Shown one piece after another: positions 43,144-52,040 of a stretch of DNA of 64,000 nucleotides. Below the pieces are notes generated by a model that did no database searches, was not told the origin of the DNA, and saw nothing but the letters and a program-made list of their open reading frames with translations. Positions within the stretch are counted from its first letter, which is position 1. Every line of letters starts with the position of its first letter. A program made the translations under genes and the position numbers. The DNA is taken from positions 62,001 through 126,000 of the forward strand of contig JAEXOU010000005.1 in NCBI GenBank assembly GCA_023439125.1, written 5' to 3'. This DNA comes from Bacillota bacterium. GTDB taxonomy: Bacteria > Bacillota > Clostridia > Lachnospirales > Lachnospiraceae.

Positions 43144-43626
43144 ATGCAAACAATCGATATTTATGGTGAATATTATCTTGAGAAACATACCAAATTTAGA
43201 GAGGCTTGTCGTGGAGTTGTAATAATAAATAATAAGATATTATTGACTTATGAAGTTAATACTGACCAATGGTTTATTCCAGGCGGAGGATTAGAAAACA
43301 ATGAAAGTTTTGATGAATGTTGTATTCGAGAATTGGCTGAGGAAACGGGGTGCATTGTGAATACTTATAAACAGTTTTTGATAATAAATGAGTATTATGA
43401 GGAATGGCTTTTTACAAGTCATTATTACATATGTGATTATATTGGAGAAACACAAAGAGAATTAACAGAAAGAGAATTAGAGGTAGGACTAGAACCAAGA
43501 TGGATAACTATAAAAGAAGCAATTGATATTTTTTCTAAGCATCAAGATTATGTCAATGAAAATGAGATGAAACGAGGTGCTTATTTTAGAGAATATAATG
43601 CACTTCTGCATTTTATGGGTATGTAA
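43144..43626 (+). CDS. Nudix hydrolase
   Basis: The 160-residue protein carries a full Nudix box: IPGGGLENNESFDECC followed by IRELAEETGC, fitting G-x5-E-x7-RE-x2-EE-x-G. It should hydrolyse a nucleoside-diphosphate-linked compound with Mg2+. The substrate (8-oxo-nucleotide, NDP-sugar or other) cannot be told. It begins after a promoter and is followed by a decayed lipoprotein gene. Confidence 0.88.
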   Translation: MQTIDIYGEYYLEKHTKFREACRGVVIINNKILLTYEVNTDQWFIPGGGLENNESFDECCIRELAEETGCIVNTYKQFLIINEYYEEWLFTSHYYICDYIGETQRELTERELEVGLEPRWITIKEAIDIFSKHQDYVNENEMKRGAYFREYNALLHFMGM

Positions 43627-43790
43627 GCAAATTCCACTTTGTCAGGAACAGTTTCCATTGTTATTGCACTGTTGTGGGAAAAAATGTATAATACAATTAA
43701 GATTAGACCGATTATCCTATAACTTAATCAAGAAGAAAGTTACCTTAATGCTTTCCTTAACGATGGGTGTAGGTAAAATAAGGAGGTATT

Positions 43791-44206
43791 ATGAAAAAGA
43801 AAATAGTTCTTTTCATTGGAGTGATCATAATAGTATTATTCAGTGGATGTTACGCTGAAACAAGCGAAGAAAGAAGAGAACGTCAAAGGTATCAAGATCA
43901 GCAAAGGATAGAAGAGGAAGTGGAAAGGCTAATGAAAGATTACGGATACCTAGGTAATGGTATCGTAGAGTCTTATAAGGATTTTATGCCTTAAAAAGTG
44001 ATTCCAAAACTATAACGACTGATAAATACTCGATTGCTAGTAGGAAAAGTATTGTTACAATTCCAGTTGAGTCTGAGGTGGATCTGCATATCTATTATAA
44101 TGACTTACCAAAATATATCAATAAAGAATCCGTCCTTGAGATAACTTTAGCAAAAGCATTAGCGGATAAGAATGGATTGTATGCGGAAACGATTATTGTT
44201 AAGTAG
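43791..44206 (+). pseudogene. Frameshifted lipoprotein gene, paralogue of the lipoprotein gene at 53013
   Basis: The first frame (43791-43994, RBS AAGGAGG) gives 67 residues with a lipobox (LFSGC) and a Glu/Arg-rich coil, ending at TAA. A second frame, shifted by -1, opens at 43979 and runs to TAG 44204-44206: VTIPVESEVDLHIYYNDLP, then EITLAKALADKNGLYAETI. This resembles the C-terminus of the 216-aa lipoprotein at 53013 (EIKLAKATKDKKGLWIESI). A one-base loss near 43979-43990 is the simplest explanation; a sequencing error is possible. Confidence 0.7.
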
Positions 44207-44246
44207 AGAACATAATTCATATAATATCAATTAGAATTAGTTGTTT

Positions 44247-44435
44247 TCAAGTAAATGTATCAGAATGATTGTAGATCGGGTTATTGTTGGATGCTTCGTC
44301 TACAATTTGTTCCAGAACCTGAATTAAATCGTTTAGATTGTTGAGTTGCACATCTCGCTCTAAAATGGTGTTTTTAAGGTCAATCGAAAGTGATTCGAAT
44401 TTGGTACGTAATGTAGGTGATACGTAAGAAGACAT
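44247..44435 (-). CDS. Small coiled-coil protein of 62 aa (hypothetical)
   Basis: ATG 44435 follows TGGAGGAT on the minus strand. The product is polar with heptad-like leucines (TKFESLSIDLKNTILERD, then LNNLNDLIQVLEQIVDEA) and may form a short coiled coil. No family is recognised. The good RBS favours a real gene. The 324 bp between this gene and the next hold only the promoter listed at 44630. Confidence 0.5.
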   Translation of the reverse strand: MSSYVSPTLRTKFESLSIDLKNTILERDVQLNNLNDLIQVLEQIVDEASNNNPIYNHSDTFT

Positions 44436-44629
44436 AATCTATCCTCCAATGAATTTATATCATGATTACTACTCTTTATTACTAATGCTTATTATCTTTT
44501 CTAGTTGTATTATATCCAATTTAAGAGAAGAATTATTATATCATTGGAGAAAAAGTTTAATATTTGTGAATCATCGATAAGATGTAGTTTGTAAAGCTAA
44601 CTATACTCATCCATATTAAGTAAATTTAG

Positions 44630-44657
44630 TTGCATTAATAACAAAATATGGTATAAT
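44630..44657 (+). promoter_or_regulatory. Promoter of the Bax-inhibitor-1 family gene
   Basis: TTGCAT (44630-44635), 16 bp, TATAAT (44652-44657); the leader is about 100 nt. Confidence 0.6.
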
Positions 44658-44759
44658 GTGTATGTTTAATCTTTGATTTATATACATACTGGATATTGAA
44701 TTTATGAAATCAGATCTATATAAATCTGAGAAATATGTGAATAAGAATATGGAGGAAAT

Positions 44760-45503
44760 ATGAATCAAAATTGGAATCAGAATACGAATCAGAATTGGAA
44801 TCAAGATCCATATGTTGTAGTTAATGATCATAGTCAGACTCAGCAAGATGTAATCTCTCAAATTGCTTCAAAATCATTTCTTATTGTATTTTTGGGTTTG
44901 ATTTTAACTACGATAACTGCTTTTATAACTGTTAGTGATGAAGCTTTTATGATAAGTATCTTTTCTTCAGCCCCAACTTTAATTATTATCTGTGTTTTTG
45001 AAATCGTAGTAGTTTTAGGATGTAGCTTTGCAATTAGAAAGAACGTATTAGGACTGGCACTTGGTTTATATATTGCATACACAATACTTAATGGTATTAC
45101 GTTATCTGTTATTTTTATCGTATACGATATTGGTCAGGTTCAAGAAGCCTTTCTTTTAACTACGATATTATTTGGTGCAATTTCAGCATATGGATATTTT
45201 ACGAAACGTGATTTAAGTACGGTAGGTTCGATCTGTGGAATGGCTTTAATTGGTGCTATTATTGTTACTTTAGCAAATCTATTCTTTTTCCGTAGTTCAG
45301 GTTTGGTTTTGCTTATGGATTATGTTGTAGTAGCTATTTTTATTGGATTGACCGCTTTTGATATGTATCGTATGAAACAACAGGCAATTAACTATGGAGC
45401 AGAAGAAACGAACCGTATTGCATTATTTACTGGTATGCAGTTATATCTAGACTTCATAAATTTGTTCCTAAGAATCGTTCGTATCATGGGAAGAAGAAAC
45501 TAA
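44760..45503 (+). CDS. Bax inhibitor-1/YccA family membrane protein
   Basis: The 247-residue protein has an Asn/Gln/Trp repeat head (MNQNWNQNTNQNWNQ), then seven hydrophobic segments of a BI-1-like protein, ending in FTGMQLYLDFINLFLRIVRI, the family's C-terminal signature with conserved Asp. Bacterial members (BsYetJ-like) are proton-sensitive calcium leak channels. RBS GGAGG. A hairpin terminates it at 45573. Confidence 0.88.
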   Translation: MNQNWNQNTNQNWNQDPYVVVNDHSQTQQDVISQIASKSFLIVFLGLILTTITAFITVSDEAFMISIFSSAPTLIIICVFEIVVVLGCSFAIRKNVLGLALGLYIAYTILNGITLSVIFIVYDIGQVQEAFLLTTILFGAISAYGYFTKRDLSTVGSICGMALIGAIIVTLANLFFFRSSGLVLLMDYVVVAIFIGLTAFDMYRMKQQAINYGAEETNRIALFTGMQLYLDFINLFLRIVRIMGRRN

Positions 45504-45572
45504 CATAGAAGATGACAGCTTGCAAGTATCTAAATGCAAGTGAAAGTTAAATTGAAGAATGGATGGCAATTT

Positions 45573-45635
45573 AAACTCATGATATGAAGAGGTTACGGTT
45601 GTAAGATATCGTTATTCATCATATCATGAGTTTTT
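45573..45635. terminator. Rho-independent terminator
   Basis: AAACTCATGATATGA (45573-45587) pairs with TCATATCATGAGTTT (45619-45633), with a T-run. It overlaps the upstream in-frame ATG (45626) of the next frame, which supports the later start. Confidence 0.85.
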
Positions 45636-45667
45636 ACCTTATTGAAGAAAATCCTAAAAAGGAGATA

Positions 45668-46783
45668 ATGAACATGTGGGAGTACATAGTATTATTAATT
45701 ATTTTATTTGTTTGGAAGCTATCATTTAAGAAAAAAGGAGAATGGATCGAGACACCATGGTCTCTTTCTGCGGCAAAGGCGATTCAAGGAATTAGTGCAA
45801 TCGGTATTATCTTACATCACTGTACACAAAAATTAGAGAATGCGCAACTTGATCCAGGTGCATTAGCTCCATTTCGTGATTTTGGTGTATTATTTGTTGG
45901 AATCTTTCTCTTCTTTTCAGGATATGGCTTAATAAAAAGCTATCAAAGTAAGCCAGATTACTTCAAGCATTTCTTACGTAATCGCTTTATAGCATTATTA
46001 ATACCTTTTTTTGTATGTAATTTTGTTTACTATATTTTTGTTACTATATTGGGTAGAAGGCTTCCATTTTCCGAAGTATTACTCTCAATCATCGGATATC
46101 ATCCAATCAATGACCAGATATGGTTTGTGATAGAGCTTGTAATCTTTTATCTAGTATTTTTCTTGCTTTATCGTTTTATTAAGAATGACAAGTTAGCATT
46201 GGCTGGTATGTTTGTCTTTATCATTGCTTTTATAGGTTATTGTTTAACTCGTGGGCATGGTTATAACTGGTTTCAAGGAGAATGGTGGTACAATTCTTCC
46301 TTACTCTTTGTGATTGGTATTGCGTTTGGAACGTTTGAAGCTAGCATTATCAAATTTATTAAGAAGACATATATTATTTTGCTACCCGTTATTCTTATAG
46401 CAACTTGTGTTTTTTACCGTTTGAACGTATACTTTCTTGAAACTCGATCTTATTGGTCAGAAACACCAGGCAATCCTGCATATGGGGACAAGTTGACTTG
46501 TTTGTCCGCTCAAGTGGTAATGATTGTATGCTTTGTCTTTTCCATTCTCCTAATAATGATGAAAGTTAAGATTGGAAACCCAGCACTCTTATTTTTAGGG
46601 AAACGGTCCTTAGAGATTTATCTTCTTCAGAATCTTTTTTTAACATATCTTCGCTCAAGTAATACAATAACAATTAAAAATGCTGATTTGTATGTAGCAG
46701 CAGTCATTGGTGGTACAGTCTTAACTGCATTTTTAGTGCATTTAGTTGATAGTTTCATTGTTAGTAAGATTCGCAAAAAGTAA
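45668..46783 (+). CDS. Acyltransferase family 3 membrane protein
   Basis: ATG 45668 behind AAAAAGGAG gives 371 residues. Ten or so helices, an early IQGISAIGIILHHCTQKL with the catalytic-type histidine pair, and LFFSGYGLIKSYQ match the acyltransferase-3/OafA-like superfamily, which O-acetylates cell-surface glycans or lipids. The C-terminal GKRSLEIYLLQNLFLTYLR is also typical. The substrate is unknown. malQ begins 24 bp after its stop codon, so the two may be cotranscribed. Confidence 0.85.
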   Translation: MNMWEYIVLLIILFVWKLSFKKKGEWIETPWSLSAAKAIQGISAIGIILHHCTQKLENAQLDPGALAPFRDFGVLFVGIFLFFSGYGLIKSYQSKPDYFKHFLRNRFIALLIPFFVCNFVYYIFVTILGRRLPFSEVLLSIIGYHPINDQIWFVIELVIFYLVFFLLYRFIKNDKLALAGMFVFIIAFIGYCLTRGHGYNWFQGEWWYNSSLLFVIGIAFGTFEASIIKFIKKTYIILLPVILIATCVFYRLNVYFLETRSYWSETPGNPAYGDKLTCLSAQVVMIVCFVFSILLIMMKVKIGNPALLFLGKRSLEIYLLQNLFLTYLRSSNTITIKNADLYVAAVIGGTVLTAFLVHLVDSFIVSKIRKK

Positions 46784-46806
46784 ATTCATAATATGTGAGG
46801 TTAAAC

Positions 46807-48282
46807 ATGAGAGAAAGTGGTGTATTGTTGCCGATATCTAGTTTACCATCAAAGTATGGAATTGGATGTTTTTCGAAAGAAGCGTATACATTTATTCGGC
46901 AATTAAGTTTAGCAAAACAAAAGTACTGGCAGATTCTTCCTCTTGGACCAACGAGTTATGGAGATTCTCCTTATCAATCATTCTCTGCATATGCAGGAAA
47001 CCCTTACTTTATTGATTTAGAGGATTTAATCACACAAGGCTTATTGACTGAAAAAGAGTGTGAATCATGTAACTCTGAAGAAGAGAACAGTTATATTGAT
47101 TATGAAAGATTAAGTCTTACGAGATATAAGATCTTAAGACAAGCTTTTCAACGATTTGATTGTCAGAATGAACAGTATCAAGCCTATGTTTCCGAAGAGA
47201 GAGAATGGTTAGACAATTATGCTCTATATATGGCAGTTAAGGATTATCATGGTGGGATAAGTTGGAATCTATGGGAAGATTCAATTAAATGCAAAAAGCC
47301 AGAAGCAGTGAAACGATATCGTGAAGAATGTGAAGAAGACATTCGTTTCTACTGTTTTTTGCAGTTTCAATTTTCAACACAATGGAAGAAGTTAAAAGCT
47401 TATGCGAATGAGCAAGGAATTAGGATTATCGGTGATATTCCTATCTATGTTGCACTAGATAGTGCTGACAGTTGGGGAAACAAAGAACTGTTTCAGTTTA
47501 CGGAGGATGGACTCCCGATCGCAGTTGCAGGCTGTCCACCAGATGCATTTTCTAATACAGGACAATTATGGGGAAATCCACTTTATAACTGGGACTATCA
47601 TAAAAGTACTGATTATGATTGGTGGACAAAACGAATTGCCCATAACTTTCAATTATATGATGTTGTGCGTGTAGACCATTTTCGAGGCTTTGATGAATTC
47701 TATTCAATTCCATATGGTCATGCAACAGCAGAGTATGGAAGTTGGATGAAGGGGCCAGGGTATGACTTATTCGAAACTTTACTACATAAACTAGGAAAAC
47801 TTGACATAATTGCAGAAGATCTGGGTTTTTTGACACCAAGTGTGATTGAATTAGTAAAGCGAACTGGTTTTCCTGGGATGAAAATATTACAGTTTGCCTT
47901 TAGTGCAGGTGAAGATAGTTCTTATTTGCCTCACAATTATGAGAAGAATTGTATTGTTTATCCTGGAACTCATGATAATGATACACTGCTTGGATGGTAT
48001 CAAAAATTATCATATGAGGATAAGAAATTTGCTGATGCTTATGTAGATATTGATAATGTGACAGAGAAAGAGATTCCTTGGAAATTCATTCGATTGGCAA
48101 TGAGAAGTGCTGCTAATTTATGTATCATACCTGTTCAGGATTATTTATGTTTAGGTAGCGAAGCAAGAATCAATACGCCATCTACGATTGGACAAAACTG
48201 GAAGTGGAGAATGAAAGATGGTGAATTTAGTCTAGAATTATGTGAAAAGATAAAGGAAATAACGGAAACATTTAGAAGATAA
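46807..48282 (+). CDS. malQ: 4-alpha-glucanotransferase (amylomaltase)
   Basis: ATG 46807 gives 491 residues (a GTG lies 12 bp upstream in frame). GH77 features: GVLLPISSLPSKYGIGCF, the QILPLGPTSYGDSPYQSFS block, IIGDIPIYVALDSADSW, the nucleophile region VVRVDHFRGF, the acid/base IIAEDLG, and PGTHDNDTL. It transfers maltooligosaccharide units in starch/glycogen metabolism. It follows the acyltransferase closely. Confidence 0.95.
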   Translation: MRESGVLLPISSLPSKYGIGCFSKEAYTFIRQLSLAKQKYWQILPLGPTSYGDSPYQSFSAYAGNPYFIDLEDLITQGLLTEKECESCNSEEENSYIDYERLSLTRYKILRQAFQRFDCQNEQYQAYVSEEREWLDNYALYMAVKDYHGGISWNLWEDSIKCKKPEAVKRYREECEEDIRFYCFLQFQFSTQWKKLKAYANEQGIRIIGDIPIYVALDSADSWGNKELFQFTEDGLPIAVAGCPPDAFSNTGQLWGNPLYNWDYHKSTDYDWWTKRIAHNFQLYDVVRVDHFRGFDEFYSIPYGHATAEYGSWMKGPGYDLFETLLHKLGKLDIIAEDLGFLTPSVIELVKRTGFPGMKILQFAFSAGEDSSYLPHNYEKNCIVYPGTHDNDTLLGWYQKLSYEDKKFADAYVDIDNVTEKEIPWKFIRLAMRSAANLCIIPVQDYLCLGSEARINTPSTIGQNWKWRMKDGEFSLELCEKIKEITETFRR

Positions 48283-48477
48283 AGTGGTGCTTCATGGTAA
48301 ATATAATAGGGGATTGGTGGAAAGCATTGTAACTTACCACAAAATCATTTATACTTACCGTAATCCTATTGTCGATAGTAGAGATATTATGGTGGATAAA
48401 GTAGTAGCATGCGCAGCTATGAAAAGCTCATCCATCAAGAAACATGAGACAAAGTTATAACATAGATAGGAGCATTT

Positions 48478-49923
48478 ATGAAATACAAATTACTTCTCGT
48501 TTCTGTGATGATTGCGTGTCTTTTCTCAGGTTGTGGTTCCAAACAATCTGATACAGGATTTAATCAACAAACGAATGAAGAACTTGCAGCTAATTCAGAA
48601 AATGAGAATGAAATCACACAGGATAATCTTGTTGAAGAGATTGAAACGCAAATCCAACAACAATCAGATCAACATGATCAAGATGAAAAAAACATTAATT
48701 CTGATACAATAGATTTCACACCATCCGATGATATGATTATGACGCAGGGACATAGCGAATCATATGAAGTACCAGAACAAGAGAATGGTACGAATGGTGA
48801 TTCAACAGTAGGAACACCATCAGATTCTGATGATGATACATCGGTAACACCAACGAAAACACCAGATGAAATGATAGAAACGTATCCAACAAAGGAACCA
48901 GACTCAGTATTACCAACACCTACTAAGGTGCCAAATACAGAGGAAAAACCGACACCTACAAAAATTCCGGTTATTACAGTTATCCCAACGTCGACACCAA
49001 CGAAGGTACCAACACCTAGACCAACGAAAACTCCGACAAAGGCACCGACACCAACACCGACGAAGGTACCCACACCGACGAAGGTACCCACACCTGCACC
49101 AACAAGTACACCAAGTCAAACAGAGGACGTTAGTTTATCCGTTCGTGGTGTTACAATCTCATTAGGAGAGAGCAAATCAAGTGTGGTAAGTAAATTAGGT
49201 AGTCCTGCACGTACAGATGCAACAGAATATACGTATAGCTTTATGGTATACAATGATAACTACAAAAAGTTTGTAATGATTGCTGTTGAGAATGATAAAG
49301 TAGTTGGTTGGTATACAGATGCTACAGACTTTAGTTATCAAGGTTTAACAACTTCTTCTTCGGTATCCTCAATCAATACTACTTTTAATAAGAGCTTTAG
49401 CACGAAAAAAACATTATCTGTAACAAAAGACGGAGTAAAATCTGTATTCTTTATGGATATGTTAGGTGACAATACGATTGACGGTATTCTTGTAACAAAA
49501 GGAGCTTCAACTGATGGTGTGACATCATCTGTATTAACAGCATGGGAGAAAGAAGTTTTTGACTTAACCAATTCTTTTCGAGCTCGTAATAATTTAAGCG
49601 CTCTTAATTGGTCAGTACAGGCTGCAACAGCAGCACGTCTTCATAGCCAAGATATGGCGGACAACAACTATTTTGATCATACAGGATTAAATGGTTCTAC
49701 TCCGTCCTCACGTATGAAAGCTCAAGGTATTAGCTTTACTATGGCTGGTGAGAACATTATTGGTGGCTATGGAAATGCACTCTATTCTTCGAATGGTTGG
49801 ATGAACTCGAGCGGACATCGTAGTAATATGTTAAATAGTTCATATAATCACCTGGGAGTTGGTTATGTCCTTGGTGGTTCCTATGGAAATTACGCAACAC
49901 AGAACTTCTTTAAAAGTAAATAA
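48478..49923 (+). CDS. CAP/SCP-domain lipoprotein with Pro/Thr-rich linker
   Basis: The 481-residue protein begins with a lipoprotein signal (lipobox FSGC), then an acidic Asn/Gln region, then ~100 residues of TPTKVP/TPTKTP repeats (~120-215) that should be an extended wall-spanning linker. Residues ~220-330 resemble the CAP-associated N-terminal domain (VTISLGESKSSVVSKLGSP). The C-terminus is a CAP domain (VFDLTNSFRARNNLSALNWS, AARLHSQDMADNNYFDH, GENI, SSGHRSNML, HLGVGY) with the paired histidines. Such proteins are surface-exposed; their activity is unknown. RBS AGGAG. The gap 48283-48477 holds nothing I can identify. Confidence 0.9.
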   Translation: MKYKLLLVSVMIACLFSGCGSKQSDTGFNQQTNEELAANSENENEITQDNLVEEIETQIQQQSDQHDQDEKNINSDTIDFTPSDDMIMTQGHSESYEVPEQENGTNGDSTVGTPSDSDDDTSVTPTKTPDEMIETYPTKEPDSVLPTPTKVPNTEEKPTPTKIPVITVIPTSTPTKVPTPRPTKTPTKAPTPTPTKVPTPTKVPTPAPTSTPSQTEDVSLSVRGVTISLGESKSSVVSKLGSPARTDATEYTYSFMVYNDNYKKFVMIAVENDKVVGWYTDATDFSYQGLTTSSSVSSINTTFNKSFSTKKTLSVTKDGVKSVFFMDMLGDNTIDGILVTKGASTDGVTSSVLTAWEKEVFDLTNSFRARNNLSALNWSVQAATAARLHSQDMADNNYFDHTGLNGSTPSSRMKAQGISFTMAGENIIGGYGNALYSSNGWMNSSGHRSNMLNSSYNHLGVGYVLGGSYGNYATQNFFKSK

Positions 49924-49937
49924 ATTTTCTTAAATGG

Positions 49938-49966
49938 TTGACTTATAATTTTCTTAATGCTATATT
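49938..49966 (+). promoter_or_regulatory. Promoter of the candidate leader RNA
   Basis: TTGACT (49938-49943), 17 bp, TATATT (49961-49966). Confidence 0.7.
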
Positions 49967-49971
49967 AGTTA

Positions 49972-50200
49972 GAAAATAAATAAGGAAGGTAGCTATTATG
50001 TCAAATCACTTTTGCATTAAGCCAAATAGGGACGATGATTGATAGCGCTTGTAACCATATAAGAAGCAAGTTAAGTAGTTATATCTTACTTGTCATGATT
50101 AAGATGATAAGCTGATTAACAACTGCAATTCTATATGGGGGCAAGCGCTTCTTGCGATGCACCTATGTGGAAAGAATGCAATTGTTGATCAGCTTTTTTT
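49972..50200 (+). ncRNA. Candidate attenuator or riboswitch-like RNA with mutually exclusive stems and a 14-codon ORF
   Basis: Stem A: AGCGCTTG-N3-CCATAT (50044-50060) pairs with ATATGG-N3-CAAGCGCT (50133-50149), 14 bp around a 3x3 internal loop. Stem B: 50111-50132 pairs with 50173-50193 and is followed by T7, a terminator. The strands interleave A5'-B5'-A3'-B3', so they form a pseudoknot or compete. A short ORF MSNHFCIKPNRDDD (49998-50042) has RBS AAGGAAGG. No known riboswitch class is recognised. The next large gene is AspRS, 280 bp on. Confidence 0.55.
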
Positions 50201-50222
50201 GACAGGAAAACTTTTATTAATA

Positions 50223-50306
50223 ATGGGAATGACGAATTTGGTGTTATTTCTAGTTTGCTATACTGTCAAAAAAACTGAAGAAAAGATTGAATTTCGTCCA
50301 CGTTAG
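50223..50306 (+). CDS. Possible 27-aa hydrophobic small protein
   Basis: The frame ATG 50223 to TAG 50304-50306 encodes a short hydrophobic stretch (NLVLFLVCY) followed by a charged tail (KKTEEKIEFRPR). This resembles the size and shape of small membrane peptides, but there is no good RBS. Its last codons overlap a terminator. It may be chance. Confidence 0.25.
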   Translation: MGMTNLVLFLVCYTVKKTEEKIEFRPR

Positions 50307-50330
50307 AGGAGAATCTAATGTGGTTTTTTT
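50298..50330 (+). terminator. Rho-independent terminator
   Basis: CCACGTTAGA (50298-50307) pairs with TCTAATGTGG (50314-50323), followed by T7. It implies a short transcript between the leader RNA and the AspRS gene, or a second attenuator. Confidence 0.8.
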
Positions 50331-50483
50331 ATATATTAAGAATTTCGAATTGTATTCTACATGATAGGTGTTAGTTATCGTTATCGTATGGGATTTCGCC
50401 ATATCGCTTGGTGTCATCGCATAGTTTATGATATCCATACATAGTTGAGATATCGTTACATAATACTGAATGGAGGATTCATT

Positions 50484-51809
50484 ATGAAAACAATAGAAAA
50501 ATTAGGGTTACAAGTACATGTCGAAGCAGAGAATTTACACAATAAAATTGGTAGTATCGTAAAGATTCATGGAAGTATATATAAAATTCGTCGAATGAGT
50601 GGGTTTGCCTTCGTTTTATTACGGACAAAACGAGCAGTGGTTCAATGCGTTTATTCGGAGGAATTCTCTAACTTTACATTGGATGTCTTAAGAGAGGAAG
50701 CCTGTGTTGTTGTAACTGCAGAAGTGATCGAAGAAGCACGTTCCAGAGTGGGATATGAACTGAGAATGAAGGAGGTAGAAGTACTATCTGTTCCAGTGGA
50801 AGAATGTCCAGTCGTGATTCATAATAAAAAAGTTGAGACTTCCATTGAAACATTACTGAATTATCGTCCGATCACACTTCGCAATGAGAGAGAGCGTGCA
50901 ATCTTTAAAATCCAAGAAGGTATTGTTCGTGGATTTCGTTCCTTCTTTCAAGAGAATCAGTTTACCGAAATTCATAGTCCTAAAATTGTTGAAGCTGGTG
51001 CTGAGGGGGGAGCTAACATCTTCAAATTAGACTATTTTGGAAAGGAAGCCTATCTTGCGCAGAGCCCTCAATTTTATAAACAGATGATGGTTGGTGTATT
51101 TGAACGAGTTTATGAAATAGCACCAGTATTTCGCGCAGAGAAGCATGATACAAGTAGACATCTAAATGAATATACAAGCATTGACTTTGAAATTGGTTAC
51201 ATTCATAGTTTTGAAGAAATTATGCAGTTAGAGGTTGGAGCATTAACTTATGCCATCACAATGCTAAAAAATGAGTATGAAAAGGAATTAGAATTACTAT
51301 CAGTGAAGTTACCTTCGACAGAGAATATTCCTGTGATTAAATTCGTGGAAGCAAAAGAATTGGTTGCTAAAGAGTTTAATCGTAAGATTCGTGATTATGA
51401 GGACTTTGAACCAGAAGAGGAGAAGTTATTATCAGAAGTAATCAAAAAGGTAACAGGAAGTGAGTTTGTTTTTGTAACCCATTATCCAAGCAAAAAAAGA
51501 CCTTTTTATGCGATGGAGGACCCAGAAAATCTAGAGGAGACACTTAGCTTTGACTTAATTTTTCGCGGGCTTGAGATCACAACCGGTGGTCAGAGAATTC
51601 ATGACTATCATATGCAGGTGGAAAAGATGAAAAAACGTGGGATGGAAATTAGCTTGTTTGAGAGTTATCTGATGATGCATAAATATGGAATGCCACCTCA
51701 TGGAGGACTTGGTCTAGGGTTAGAGAGATTCACATCGAAATTACTGGAACAGAATAATGTCCGTTATGCTACTTTATTTCCACGTGATATCAATCGCTTA
51801 ATTCCATAA
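50484..51809 (+). CDS. aspS: Aspartyl-tRNA synthetase, archaeal/non-discriminating type
   Basis: ATG 50484 behind TGGAGG gives 441 residues, much shorter than the ~590-aa bacterial AspRS because the GAD insertion is missing. An N-terminal OB-fold anticodon-binding domain (VKIHGSIYKIRRMSGFAFVLL) precedes the class II core: motif 2 FRAEKHDTSRHLNEYTSID, then LTHYPSKKRP-type loop and motif 3 GLGLGLERF. This architecture is the archaeal-type enzyme, which in bacteria often charges both tRNA-Asp and tRNA-Asn for later amidation by GatCAB. Whether this one is non-discriminating is inferred. Confidence 0.88.
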   Translation: MKTIEKLGLQVHVEAENLHNKIGSIVKIHGSIYKIRRMSGFAFVLLRTKRAVVQCVYSEEFSNFTLDVLREEACVVVTAEVIEEARSRVGYELRMKEVEVLSVPVEECPVVIHNKKVETSIETLLNYRPITLRNERERAIFKIQEGIVRGFRSFFQENQFTEIHSPKIVEAGAEGGANIFKLDYFGKEAYLAQSPQFYKQMMVGVFERVYEIAPVFRAEKHDTSRHLNEYTSIDFEIGYIHSFEEIMQLEVGALTYAITMLKNEYEKELELLSVKLPSTENIPVIKFVEAKELVAKEFNRKIRDYEDFEPEEEKLLSEVIKKVTGSEFVFVTHYPSKKRPFYAMEDPENLEETLSFDLIFRGLEITTGGQRIHDYHMQVEKMKKRGMEISLFESYLMMHKYGMPPHGGLGLGLERFTSKLLEQNNVRYATLFPRDINRLIP

Positions 51810-51926
51810 CTGGTTATTTATCTGGAGAAAGCAGTACTATACAATTACAAAAGATTTGTAATTGTATAGTATATCCATAAAATATGCAAACAATTAGAAA
51901 AATACAAAAAAGTTTGAAAAAAGTAC

Positions 51927-51955
51927 TTGATTTTTTACTTTCTATAGTGTATATT
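51927..51955 (+). promoter_or_regulatory. Promoter of tRNA-Glu copy 2
   Basis: TTGATT (51927-51932), 17 bp, TATATT (51950-51955), just before the tRNA. Confidence 0.6.
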
Positions 51956-51968
51956 AATAAATGTTCAT

Positions 51969-52040
51969 GGCTCGTTGGTCAAGCGGTTAAGACGTCGCCC
52001 TCTCACGGCGAAAACAGGGGTTCGATTCCCCTACGAGCTG
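51969..52040 (+). tRNA. tRNA-Glu (anticodon CTC), copy 2
   Basis: It is identical over all 72 nt to the tRNA at 42844-42915. Similarity extends into both flanks: AAAAAAGTACTT upstream, and CACGAAA..AAGGGTTTGAG followed by a terminator-like T-run (52063-52100) downstream. No CCA is encoded. Confidence 0.95.

Noticed and set aside
48678..49091. Minus-strand 137-aa reading frame over the CAP lipoprotein
   Set aside because: It is the antisense shadow of the Pro/Thr repeat linker; the Gly/Val repetition merely mirrors the repeat.
42844..52040. Prophage or integrative element between the tRNA copies
   Set aside because: No integrase, excisionase, phage or conjugation gene in the 9-kb segment; duplication is a simpler reading.
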